A program made the translations under genes and the position numbers. Positions 12,412 through 23,419 of a stretch of DNA of 64,000 nucleotides are shown piece after piece (position 1 is the first letter of the stretch; each line of letters opens with the position of its first letter). The stretch covers positions 53,605,559 to 53,669,558 of the forward strand of contig OY754332.1 of assembly GCA_963573305.1 (NCBI GenBank), in the 5' to 3' direction. Origin of the DNA: Pyrrhosoma nymphula (taxonomy: Eukaryota; Arthropoda; Insecta; Odonata; Coenagrionidae). The notes beneath the pieces are model-generated. The model did no database searches, was not told the origin of the DNA, and saw nothing but the letters and a program-made list of their open reading frames with translations.

Positions 12412-12632
12412 TGTTACATCGTTGGCTTCGGGATAAGGCTGAACAAACTCGAGCAACTCCTGTTTTCAAGTTATTTTATTCTTAGAATCAAGGTACAAAT
12501 CATCATACAAAAAAGCGGTGACTGATCAAGGGAACCGACTGAGCGCGACTGACTAGCAGGGCTGAGACAAGAAGTCCTTAGTGACTATTGCGCAGTCGTT
12601 CAGCGCAGCTGCCAACCTTACAATACACACAA
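12412..12632 (-). repeat. 5' LTR of the Gypsy element
   Basis: Counterpart of 5586-5806. Directly inside it on the minus strand is CTGGCGATGAGGATTCC, in the position of a tRNA primer-binding site; I did not assign the tRNA. Confidence 0.88.
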
Positions 12633-12946
12633 TCCAAGAATAGGGGGTGGTTAGTAAATTAAGGGGTGACTTATAACTATCCAAGAACTAACAATAATAA
12701 ATAAAACTAACAATAATAACTAACAATAATAAGTAATATAAAATTTGCCAAGTACAATCATCTGTAACATGCCCTCACACACTTCATATATTCTGGCCTT
12801 GGACCAAATATGTCCAATTCTCTGGTATACCTATTATATCTGTTGCACATCCTGTTATGAGGTGAGTTTTCACCGTATTTAGTGTTGCACCCTTTCCTCA
12901 AAAACAGTATTGTTTCTGCAGCACACTTTAGGAACATAAAAGTCAA

Positions 12947-13260
12947 TTTGTATATAGATAATCTTGACCACTTTAATTATGATTGAAAGTTTTTTTCTGG
13001 AGCTTTGGTCTATTATTTTTTTCAATTAAAAAACCACCAATTCGCCAACATTTCATCTTTTTATAGAAGCTTTATCGGGGCTTTAGGTGACATTTAAAGA
13101 GGAGAGTAAAATGTTTAATCCTGTATATTTCCAATATATAACAATATATAGCAAGTATTTTTCTGCCCTGATAAAGCTGAACTAAAAAGGCAAAACGTTG
13201 GCGAATTGGTAGTTTTTTAATTGAAAAAAATAATAGACCAAAGCTCCCGAAACATTCAAT
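12947..13260. mobile_element. palindromic element with 12-bp target duplication, Penelope-type
   Basis: Flanked by the exact 12-bp duplication CATAAAAGTCAA (12935-12946, 13261-13272). Inverted arms run from 12982 and 13260 (GGAGCTTTGGTCTATTATTTTTTTC; ATTCGCCAACATTT against the reversed AACGTTGGCGAAT). The left end has an extra 35-nt tail (12947-12981) with no counterpart on the right. Each arm includes a C(C/T)GATAAAGC ... AAA(C/T)GTTGGCG string resembling degraded hammerhead cores of Penelope-like ends. Confidence 0.7.
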
Positions 13261-13716
13261 CATAAAAGTCAAGCATTTTAACTATTTGTGAGTCACTAAC
13301 ACTATTCACTATATCATACAAATATATTAAATCATTCATATTCCTCCTCTTTTCCAGTCTCTGCATATCATACATTTGTAGTAACCTGTATGATGGCACA
13401 TAATTATCCATTACTGGGTAAATCCCATACTCCCTAAATGTACTTACCTGTGGCACTTTGAATTGGTAGTTTTTTAATTGAAAAAAATAATAGACCAAAG
13501 CTCCCGAAACATTCAATCATAAAAGTCAAGCATTTTAACTATTTGTGAGTCACTAACACTATTCACTATATCATACAAATATATTAAATCATTCATATTC
13601 CTCCTCTTTTCCAGTCTCTGCATATCATACATTTGTAGTAACCTGTATGATGGCACATAATTATCCATTACTGGGTAAATCCCATACTCCCTAAATGTAC
13701 TTACCTGTGGCACTTT
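13203..13716. repeat. recent 257-bp tandem duplication
   Basis: 13203-13459 is repeated at 13460-13716 with no difference noticed. The unit spans the right arm of the 12-bp-duplication element, its right target copy, and part of the LINE tail, so the duplication postdates that insertion. The junctions share GAAT. Confidence 0.9.
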
Positions 13717-13882
13717 GAATCACTAATAGGTTGATACAATAATGACATTCGCACTTTCACAAAAGAAACACTCTTATCCTAAGATCAAAATTGTAGTAAA
13801 TACAATATTATTATGCTTATTAATAAACGGGACAGGGGTAGGTGGTGTCAGAAGGCTTTGCAACGAAGAACAATTTGAAAAA

Positions 13883-14314
13883 ATCTTGTGAAACGAGAGA
13901 TAAATAGAATACGCGAGAAGCGAGACCCGCTGTCATCACAATACTCTAGCTGAGAAATTTATTCCTTATTAGGCCAATGGAAACATGCCTTTGACTTATA
14001 AAAACATCTTGTGAAATGAGAGATAAATAGAATACGCAAGAAGCGAGACCCGCTGTCGTCACAATACTCTAGCTGAAAAATTTATTCCTTATTAGGCCAA
14101 TGAAAACATGCCTTCGACTTATAAGTCACAATACTCTAGCTGAGAAATTTATTCCTTATTAGGCAAATGAAAACATGCCTTCGACCTATAAAAACATCTT
14201 GTGAAACGAGAGATAAATAGAATACGCAGGAAGCGAGACCCGCTGTTGTCACAATACTCTAGCTGAGAAATTTATTCCTTATTAGGCCAATGAAAACATG
14301 CCTTCGACTTATAG
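13883..14314. repeat. minisatellite of about 123-bp units
   Basis: Two full units (starts 13883, 14006), a partial unit from about 14125, and another from 14196 share GAGAGATAAATAGAATACGC and CACAATACTCTAGCTGAG. Units differ by scattered substitutions. Confidence 0.88.
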
Positions 14315-14386
14315 TTGAGTCACCAAATAAAGTGATTTTTTCAGGGTCAATATATCCACTGCATAAAACTGTATGTGTTTCTATTA

Positions 14387-15503
14387 CTTATAAGTAGAGA
14401 TAAGTTTTTTTTAGCATTAATGCTTTGTATTTTTAGCATTAATTATTTGAAATTTAGCATTTTGTAGCAATAATTATTAGAAAATTAGCAAATAAATAGC
14501 AAAATGTGGAAAATAAGATTTTTGGGATTCAAATGGTCACAAATAGAGGATTCCGGTCAAAATTATGGTACGCTGTTATGAATGGAGTACCTATTTGTAA
14601 GTTTTCATGTAGTTTGTGAATGGATATGTTGATAAAAAGTGATATCTGAAGAGTAAACAAAAAATATATATCCAAGCCTCAAGGCCTAGATCATTCTTTA
14701 TTTAAACAACATGAATCTTGCAGTTACTACCATAGACAAAAGATACATTTAATTCCTAGTTTTGTTTGGAGTATTGGAAGTACAATTTTTGCCAGGGCTT
14801 AAGTTGTGGACCGGTGCAGTCCTAGGCCAAATATTCTTTCTTGGAGACTACTATGTACGATTAAAAATAAATTAAAATAAAGTAGGCCTAGGCCTAAAGT
14901 GGATCAAATCTAGCTTTCTTAGTCCCATTAGGGTACTGATTGGCTTCACTTCTCGCCGATTGAAAGAAACCATGGAACATGTTTCCATTGTAGTGGTTTT
15001 CATTCTGGTCCGCTTGTCGGTCAAGAATGAAACATCACCTTCATGGCCATCAGGATTTGAATCAGGTCCACACTTCCGTCATCTTGAACTTGATTTGAAA
15101 GTTACCTGTGGAAATATTGGTACCCCTTGACAGAGGCATCAATGGTTGTCAGAGGGAGGTCTAGCAAATAGATGCTCGGGAAAAAGATTGAGGCAAGAGG
15201 CAGCGGGCTGCTTGAAAACACGTTTTTTTTGGAAACCCCAGGCACAAATATTTCGTTGACTAAAATAGGAAATAACAATTTGTAAAAATGTCTGAATTTT
15301 GGCAAAATTAGCACCTATTTTGCTAAATAGCAATTATTCACTCTAATTGACTTATTTAGTATTAATTTGCAAAATAGAAAACCACTTTAAATGCTTTCAA
15401 ATACCACAAAACATAAAGAAAAATCATAAAAACATGTTTTTAAGAGAATTTAATTTTTTTCGCATTTTTCGTTAATGAGAAAATAACGTATCTCTACTTA
15501 TAA
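14387..15503. mobile_element. possible DNA transposon remnant with 15-bp inverted ends
   Basis: TTATAAGTAGAGATA at 14388-14402 is matched by its perfect reverse complement at 15489-15503. The interior is AT-rich with repeated TAGCATTAAT/TTAGCATT strings near both ends. No target duplication or transposase was identified, so the assignment is tentative. Confidence 0.4.
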
Positions 15504-18500
15504 TTAGAGGCACCGAATTTTCGTGAACTGCGATACAGCGAAGTGTATCCTATTTTCACTTACCTTTTCACTAGCCTTACCATTTGGCGTCTATTTAAGC
15601 GTTACTTTTTTCGCAAAATGGCATGAAATATACTTGGTTCCACGAATTTGAGTGTTTTTGCCCTTATTTCGTGAATTACGTGTGAAATTTTAGACTTTCC
15701 CATGGTAAAAAAACCTTTGCATGGAACCGTTTACTGGGGAAACACAGTTTTTTGGTGGTTTGGTATGAAATTCAACCATCATTTTTAAAAAGCCACCTTA
15801 ACAATCCGATCGAAGTTCCGATTCTCTCTTCACATGCGCCGATGCACTAGGTATGTTACTTGTCATTGATGTGACGATGTGTTTTAAAACTCTTTTGGGC
15901 GCTACGCAACATAACTTCAGGTTGTGGAAAAATAATGAGGAAGTGCAAAGTCTACCTCACCACTACCTCTGGGGTAAGGTTACAATTTGAATCGACCGAA
16001 ATAACATCTTCCGTCATTTCCTTCGTGCATCGGCCGTATCAACCTAGTGTTGGCTGCGGAGGCCCACCCCTCCCCCACTAGTGGAAGCCACCTGGGTAAA
16101 ATCGAAGCTGGGCAAAGGCAGATATTGCAGATAAGGCGAAGGAGCGATCCTCTCGGGTTACTCCCTTCTCTTTCTTTCTGAATGATCCCCGCTCAGATTA
16201 ATGTTGTCCATCCCTGGAATAAGGAAGGAAGAACTTTTTTTCTTTAGGCATCTTCTGGGACAAACTCTTTTAGATGCGTCAATTTTTCAGACTGGACTGA
16301 ATGATCAATGCAAAATCTGACAGATTTATTGTTTCCGGCTGTGTGATTGAGAAAGATAGCTGGATGAATCACCCAAGCCGAAATACGAGCCGAGAGGGGG
16401 AAGAAACTGTCAGCCTCTGCTCATCACAGAATGATTTACAACCGTCCTCACGAAGGGAACCTGAAAAAAGTATCCGGTGTCGGGAGGGGTGGGGGAGTGA
16501 GCTGCACTGTGAAGATGAAGAAATCGGCTGAATCAGAGGTGTAGGTCAGCCTTGGTGCTACCATCGCAGCAAAGTGCCAATGAAGAAGTGCGACATGGTT
16601 CACACTTGACATGATTGCTTCAATTGTATCGAAAACTCTTGTGAGCAAGGACAGAATTCTAAGAGAAAAGATTATTTCAGGTTATAGACGATTTTTGGCT
16701 CATTTAGTCCACCTCATGGCCAAGGAATGCGATGGTGAAAATGGTTGATTTAGGCTTAGTATACGCATTAATCTCTTCAAATTGGTTAAAATCACGTATG
16801 TTTGAAATAAATTCCCACATACCTATCTTTACTACATCAAATTGTGAGGTCCGTAGTTTTTATGTTCCGCCAATCCATCTTAACAGTGTAAATGCTGATG
16901 GTCTGCAAACACATTTTTTAGCTAGGTATCCTACCCTCTTAAACAATCTGAGTACAAAACCTTTGTTCGTGCATCGAGGGGGGGATGTTAATTTTATTAT
17001 TGTATTAGTAAATAATTATCTAAATATCGTTTTATTCTGATGCACATAATTATTAATGAAACCCACTCAGAAGGAAATCCTGCATATGCCACGAAAAAGC
17101 GACGAAAAGTGAGGCTAACTCCATGGTACGTCAGAAAATGTTGAATTCCACTCCGGTTCAAAATTTCTCCGAACCCTACTTTCACGTTGAGAGCATGCAT
17201 GCTGACTGATGATCCTGATGACTTTGACTCTTTGGATTCTTATATTTTAGATCCCCTTAGCCCAATGTCGCCATCATCTATTTCATCAGCCTCATCCACA
17301 GTTCTTAAAGAGTTCTGAAAGATGTGTTTACACATGCAAACTACTTTAATAACCTGGTTTTTTAGCTTACTATTAAAGATAGGAACACTAGGATCCGAAA
17401 ATATCTGAAGGATCTGATGTCTGAAATCAAGGATCTGGTTTAGATCCGGATCTGAAAAAAATACTGGATCCGTCCATCCCTAGTTATATATTTGATATTA
17501 AAAAAGGAGTCATCATGTGCAAGCACTCTAATGTAAGAATTGACTGGCCTCGGAAAGACACGTGCATCAAACCCTGCCATGGGCAGTCTCGCAAGGCAAA
17601 TAAACTCTCAAACGCCTGTGTCCCCTCCCAACTTTAAGATATTACCATTCTCGTCTTCGGTCTAAAAAGTCTTAAGTTTGACTTTTGGCTCTCGGTGTCA
17701 GTAACAGTTGGCCTCTGCTAGAAGGTAACATTTTAAAATTCTTGACAGTGCATATTTTGAGCTTATGCATTACAAAATTTTCTAATTGCAAGAAGCCACC
17801 TACAAGTATATACATTTATATTTTTAATGTAGGGTAGACTTATGATCTCAATGTTTATGAAGCTAACAGCTAAAAATTATTATATTACGCGCAGGTCTAT
17901 TTGACAATGAATGTTTGAACATTCAAATTTTAAATATTACTTATCTGTAATTACCTTCCACTTCAGTATATTTTTGTGTCATTATAATAAAGAGAAAGAG
18001 TGTGTTTAATGCATACCTATCTTATAATTTGAGTGGGGGGGGGGGGGGGCAGTTCCCCATATATTCACCATTGCCTGCTGCTCTGGAAGACTGAAACCAT
18101 GTCTTCAATATTTCTTCAAGTTCATCTTACTTGGAGTATTTAATGTATTTACGCCTTTTTACCAATAGGGCTACAGTCCTTAGCACTTTTCCCTATACAT
18201 TTACAGGTTTTTACAACTGTATTCCACTTTGAACTCGGTATATCAAGTTCTTTGGCCAGGGACATGCGAGTGCCGGTAATAGAGTCTACTCTTTCCAAAA
18301 TGTTGATTTTTTCTTCCAATGGTAACGATTATCTTGCAGGCTTGTTTGCCATTTTAAAGTTTGTTTCCTCACGACTGCCACGAGTATTTGCAAATTAAAT
18401 AAAACAAAATGTGAAGTAACTATGAACGCAAGATGAGTGGCATTAATGCGTGAGTAACGAGAAATAAGGTAAAGATCGCTGCGAAGTATGAGAACAAGAG

Positions 18501-19478
18501 TTAACATAAATTTTAACTTTTTCGCCATAATGACAGCGGTAGTTGGCCAAATAACATCTAATTATATATATTTATGGCATCCGCTACAATTTAAATGAAC
18601 TGTTTAAAAAGCTATTACGACTCCTTAGTATCATTCTACGTTCCATTCGATAACAATTCCGATCGCAAGCATTACCATATTCCGCATAATTACTTTTCAG
18701 CAATGCTATCAATGTAATGTGCTACCATCAAACGAATGATGTTTTTTTAGAAAACCAAGTAAATCAGCATTCATGCAGCATGTTTATGGATGTATTTTAT
18801 CCATATTTAACATTAATCACGTTCGCAAGGTCGCCAGTTGAATTGTGCCAGCTGCCATCTTTCTCACCTTCAAATGTCGTGAATGGCGGGATTTGAAAGT
18901 GTAAATAGCGGGATGAAAATACATTGGAATGATTCAAACATTTTTGGGATCAGAATAAAATGTTGTAAATCATGGGAAAACATAAATTCCAGGAACATAA
19001 AAGCGAGGTTTCATTGTATGTATTGCATAACCTACCTGAACACACTAGGAATTCCCAAATTGCTATGGGTGATGCTCTGGCCTTAAATCTCTGTAAATAC
19101 AGCTTTACGATGGGTTCACTTTGCGATGGGTTCACTTTGTGATGGATTCACTTTATGATCTGCATGCTAGGAATTTTGCTGATTTTGCACGCACCATTTA
19201 AAATTTCCCATTTCGACCATATTTTGCACCCATAATTTGTTTTTCATTCGCCATTCTAAGCCTTATTTGTTAACTAGCTGCATTTTTTATCAAAGCAGCA
19301 TTTGGATAATTAATGATGTTTGTAATTAAGTAGGAGTTGTTTGGGTAATTAGAGCAAATCTAGCAAATGTTGTGGTGATTACCACTCCTGCCAATCAGTG
19401 CCAGTAAGATAACACAACATTCTTTACGTAGTCTGGATCTCATCTATGATAATTCGGAAAAAATACTTTCATTACCCA
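15504..19478 (+). other. intron 2 stretch, mostly unassigned
   Basis: No gene recognised. Short frames at 16301-16531 and 16732-17040 show no known motif. It holds GGATCTGG-type repeats ending at about 17483, a run of about 18 G at 18033-18050, and three 17-20-bp copies of CGATGGGTTCACTTTG at about 19108-19155. Confidence 0.5.
17390..17483. mobile_element. hAT-like terminus with GGATC repeats
   Basis: Clustered GGATCCGAAA, GGATCTGATG, GATCCGGATCTG motifs end in GTCCATCCCTAG. Terminal CATCCCTA with subterminal repeats is typical of hAT element ends. The partner end was not found. Confidence 0.4.
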
Positions 19479-19481
19479 TAA

Positions 19482-21114
19482 CAGTAAGTGCTGAACTTAC
19501 GTGGTTAATTCGTCCCAAAATTTTCCGCGCAAGTTGAAATCTGCATAAGTCGAAACACAACAACTTACCTAACCATTTTTGGACCATTAGCAGTGCCGCT
19601 TTTACTGCAATTGGCAGCAATTGGCGACGGTTACAGAAAACGCCATCTTTCGAGAGGCCTTTCAGTTATCATAATACGAAAATTCCGAGAGTAACACAAA
19701 AACAATCTTTATTTCACTGGAAATTTAAGTCTAAATAAGTATAATTACTCAAAACATGAATAAATTGAAAATTAGTGAAATTATCATACTCATGTGAATG
19801 CCTGCTCATAATTGGAAAAGTTCTTAATAAATACCTACGTATTTAGCTGAAACAATTTCAATGATTTTTTGAGAAAACTTTCTCAAACTTGATAAGTAAC
19901 GATTCCAATGATCAAGTCACAATGGAAATACAAGTTAGTCAGTTTGCTGCATGAACGCGTTATTTTTTTTTCTGTGATGTACAACAGGCGTCATCTATGG
20001 AGTAGATAATCAACTACGCGTTGACTTACGCGGGAAGGTCAAACTACACCGAAAAAAGACGTTGATGCCGTGTAAAGGCCGAATCACTCTAGTGTTCATT
20101 GGAGCGGTTAGAGGGAGCGGGTGTCGGTTTGTCCAATCACATTGCTCGATGCAGTTGTTGGTGCCGCTCCCCTGTACTGCCTTGTACTCCTCTCGGAGAA
20201 CGTTCTGATGGAAGGTGTGAATGTTTGGAGTCCGTTTGTGAAAGGCAGTTGTCACTTGAAATAGACACTGGAGAGGTTATGGCTTAATCGAAGGAATCAA
20301 CGAAGGAGAATGCTGAAGTTGGCTGCTTTGCTCGTAATAATTGCAGAATATTATGACAGCATACCCGACAGCAGGATCTGGGTACATCACTGGGTTGCTA
20401 GCCGAAAGGAACAAGGCTGTGATCACAATTTGTTCAACCAATTTCAAAAATTCTTTTTTAAGATAAAACAAGCCTTTGTCCTTTTCAGCCCCATATCCTG
20501 ATTCACTCATGAACTATAGAAGCGAGCCTGGGGGTTTTCGATGAAACAAAAATACGCGCAACGGCAGCAAACGACGTGGTCACGTGGTTAAATCCGAGTC
20601 CGTGATTGGCTGCGGTTGAGATTCTCGGTCGGAAAAATAGACAGTTGGCTATTCTCACACCCACACCCGCTCACGCCAACCGCTGCCTTCCAATTGGTTG
20701 ACGAGTTAACCGCTCTGACGAATGCCAGTGTGATTCGGTATTAAGGCCGGTGACAGGCTTATGTTTTCTTCCCGTTTCTATCGCCGCGACAGGTAATAAA
20801 AGGTCAAACACACAGATTCTTATGGAGCTGGCCAGGCTTGCGACCAGCGACAGATTTGAAAGTGTGGCATGTCGTGTTTATGGCGCGATACGACAAATAG
20901 CCGATGTACGCTCCCAATACCGAGGACTGGCTGACGAGTCACTGCTTATTGCGCCGTGATTGCACGCTTGACAATGAGTCTCGGGTCGTCACCCGGTGTA
21001 TCTGTCGCAGCAACAGAAACGTGGAGAAAATGCTAGCATGTCACCGACCTAACTGAAAATCTGCGTAACTCCGGATCCGTGTAACTCGGATCCGTGTAAC
21101 TCTAGGACTTACTG
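19482..21114. mobile_element. TA-class DNA element (pogo/Tigger-like ends)
   Basis: Ends CAGTAAGTGCTGAACTTACG on the left and CTAGGACTTACTG on the right are inverted copies over the outer ~8-12 bp, next to TA. Sub-terminal direct repeats GGATCCGTGTAACTC lie inside the right end. The interior holds short frames without a recognisable transposase. CAGTAAGTCC-type ends with TA are seen in Tigger/pogo elements. Confidence 0.55.
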
Positions 21115-21119
21115 TATAG

Positions 21120-22690
21120 AGACATCATTTTGTTTACCAACTTGTAAAAATATCATAACTCCATCCCTATTCCATCTCCCTACTACCCTTGACCATTCCC
21201 TCACATCTAGTAGTGCACACTGTCTATCCCGCATAGAGAATGATCCACAGGAGGTATTTCAGTATCTTTCCAAAATTCCTCTCTACCATTCCCCAGGTCC
21301 TGATGGTCCATGTCCTATCTTTGTCCATAACTGCACCTCCTCCCTCACGATTCCATTGAGTCTCCTGTTGAATTCCTGTTTCACACTGTGATTTTCCGCT
21401 CCAATGGAAAATGGCAAATATTATTCCTATTCCTAAAACTGGTCCTAATTATGAAGTTGCTAACTATTGCCTAATTTCATTGCTGCCAATCCTATCCTCT
21501 GTCTCTGAGAGGATTGTCTTTCACAGATTATACTACTTTACATCTCCTCTCCTGTCGAATAATCAACATGGCTTCCTTCCAAGTCGTTCATGTCTGACTA
21601 ACCTAGCTGTCTTTCAACACCACACACTCAACTCAACAGCAAAAAATACACAACTTGATGCCATCTTTCTCGATTTCTCCAAAGCTCTTGACTCTCTTGA
21701 CCATACCCTCCTCTTTCACAAGCTTAGTCAACGGTTCAACGTTCACGGAAGTTTTCTTGATCTCATCAAATCCTTTCTTACGGATAGAACTGAGCGAGTT
21801 ATACTTTCAGGCACGTCTTCTCACTGGTCCCCGGTAACATCTGGTGTTCCTCAGGGTAGTCTTGGGGCCATATCTATTTAACCTCTTCATTGACGACCTG
21901 GACTCCCTTGTTCCTCCCTCTCAAGCTAATACTCTACTCTATGCTGATGACTGTGACATAGTTAAGCAAACTAACACTACCTCTGACTTCCAAGACCTTC
22001 TGAATGCTCAAGATTTGACTGCTAAATGGTGCAATACCTGGAAGCTCAACTTGAATTCCAGGAAATGCAATTCTATTTCAATCTCTCTTAAAAATTCCCC
22101 CATTAAATTTGACTATTCTATTAATTCTGAGCCTCTTCAACATGTTTCGGCTGTGAAGGATTTAAGTGTCTTAACAGACACAAAATTGAACTTCTCGGAC
22201 TACATTAATTCAATGAAGAGCAAAGCCATGTCTCTATTAGGTCTCCTCTATCGCTACACGGAAATAACTGATCCCCAAGCTCTGAAATCATACTTCACAG
22301 CATAGCTCTGAAATCATACTTCACAGCATAGCTCTGAAATCATACTTCACAGCATTTGTCCTTCCAATGACTGGATATTGCTCACCCATATGGTCCGTCA
22401 TAGCTCCAACCAATCTCGTCTCTCTTAACAGTATCACTAGCTTCTTTGCCAGAATTGTAAAACACAGGGTTGCAGACTTCCGCAACATGCCTACTTGTTC
22501 GATCCTATCTTCTCTGTCAATCCCTGATCTCTCCCATCAAATAATTGAAACCAATTTAAAATTAATTTACAATATTCCAAACTCACACATTGGTTGTCCT
22601 GAATTTCTTTTCTCCATTAACTTCTGAGTCCCTTAACTCCCTAGCCCACTCCCCTGAAACTCCCTTGCCCTCTTCCCTGCCCTCTCAAAA
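21120..22690 (+). pseudogene. LINE reverse transcriptase (Jockey/CR1 type), frameshifted
   Basis: Ordered RT motifs: HSPGPDG (about 21295), PIPKTGPNYEVANYCLISLL (21430), NNQHGFLPSRSC, IFLDFSKALDSLDH, VTSGVPQGS (21840), then after a one-base frameshift GPYLFNLFIDDL and LLYADDCDIVK (the catalytic YADD is kept), then the C-terminal TGYCSPIW. A 26-bp triplication at 22278-22355 also breaks the frame. Non-functional fragment lacking the endonuclease. Confidence 0.9.
22278..22355 (+). repeat. 26-bp unit in three exact tandem copies
   Basis: AGCTCTGAAATCATACTTCA plus CAGCAT occurs three times without a difference, within the LINE RT C-terminal region. Probably replication slippage. Confidence 0.95.
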
Positions 22691-23406
22691 TAACAATGAT
22701 AATTTACATTGAAATACCATGAATGTACCTATGGACGTGTACCTATGTACCTATAGACGTGATGGCATGGTTTAGTATATTAAATTATTCTACCTTGTAT
22801 CTACCAAACAACAGTGTATTTATCTTGCATGATCAGCTACCCTATGGTTATACAAGCATATTCTTGCCCCTGAAATTGAAGAGCTGTCAAGAAAATCTAA
22901 TATACCTGGCCACTTCCGAGGGTAAATATAACTTCGAGAACTAATTTTTAAAAGGCAATTCCGTGATAGTCTGAGGAAATACCATTACATCAAGATAACA
23001 GTAATTTGGCATTAATTAATTGAAACCTATATTGCCACATAGTATGAATATAAATGCAATATTACTGAAAATGAACAATATTTATTTCAAATCCCTCATT
23101 GTTTAAGTTTCAATCAAGACCTAACTAACTTGCAGAAACGTTGAACGGATAAAATTCCTGAATGCACCAATAAACACAAATAATATAACGTATAACAGAA
23201 ATTAAATACGCAAAGCTCTCAGTGAAGTGTTTACTGGTCCCCCCGATTTGTTTGCAAGCTTCCCATTTTTTGCCAAAATTTCGGGCGAAGGATGAAGGTA
23301 CTGGTTGAGAACTACAACTGACTTTATCATTATTAACTAAATTAATTTATCGCTTTGGAGCGTATCGCCCGATATATCAGTTGTCAGACTGATATGCCAT
23401 GCCAAG
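22691..23406 (+). other. unassigned intron sequence
   Basis: Probably includes the 3' region of the LINE (repeated GTACCTATGGACGTG-type strings near 22728-22760), then AT-rich sequence with no recognised feature. Confidence 0.4.
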
Positions 23407-23419
23407 CTATGCCTTGGCT

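Larger units (their letters stand above)
5586..12632 (-). mobile_element. degenerate Ty3/Gypsy LTR retrotransposon with three nested insertions
   Basis: Two similar LTRs of about 221 bp bound gag, zinc knuckle, protease, reverse transcriptase, RNase H and integrase remnants in Gypsy order on the minus strand. A polypurine tract abuts the 3' LTR. Frames are broken by stops, frameshifts and three insertions (6654-7421, 8977-9280, 10163-11551), so it is dead. Both flanks carry the same 18-bp sequence (5568-5585, and from 12637), longer than the 4-6 bp duplication usual for this class. Confidence 0.93.
12650..13740 (-). pseudogene. C-terminal tail of a non-LTR retrotransposon ORF2, interrupted
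   Basis: Minus-strand frames 13713-13518, 13516-13256 and 12946-12758 resemble the tail of LINE ORF2 proteins: YRLLQMYDMQRLEKRRNMND then LIYLYDIVN, and further on ELDIFG near the end. A 314-bp palindromic element splits it at 12947-13260, and part is tandemly duplicated. AT-rich CAATAATAA repeats at about 12690-12735 may be its 3' tail. Confidence 0.65.

Noticed and set aside
13256..13713. Two separate small protein genes with identical sequence
   Set aside because: They are the same LINE fragment duplicated by the 257-bp tandem duplication.
13883..14314. CRISPR-like repeat array
   Set aside because: Units are about 123 bp, adjacent without unique spacers, in eukaryotic intron DNA; it is a minisatellite.
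18033..18050. Long G runs (also 38730-38750) as functional G-quadruplexes
   Set aside because: Homopolymer runs in degenerate transposon sequence; no positional evidence of function, and length may be unreliable.
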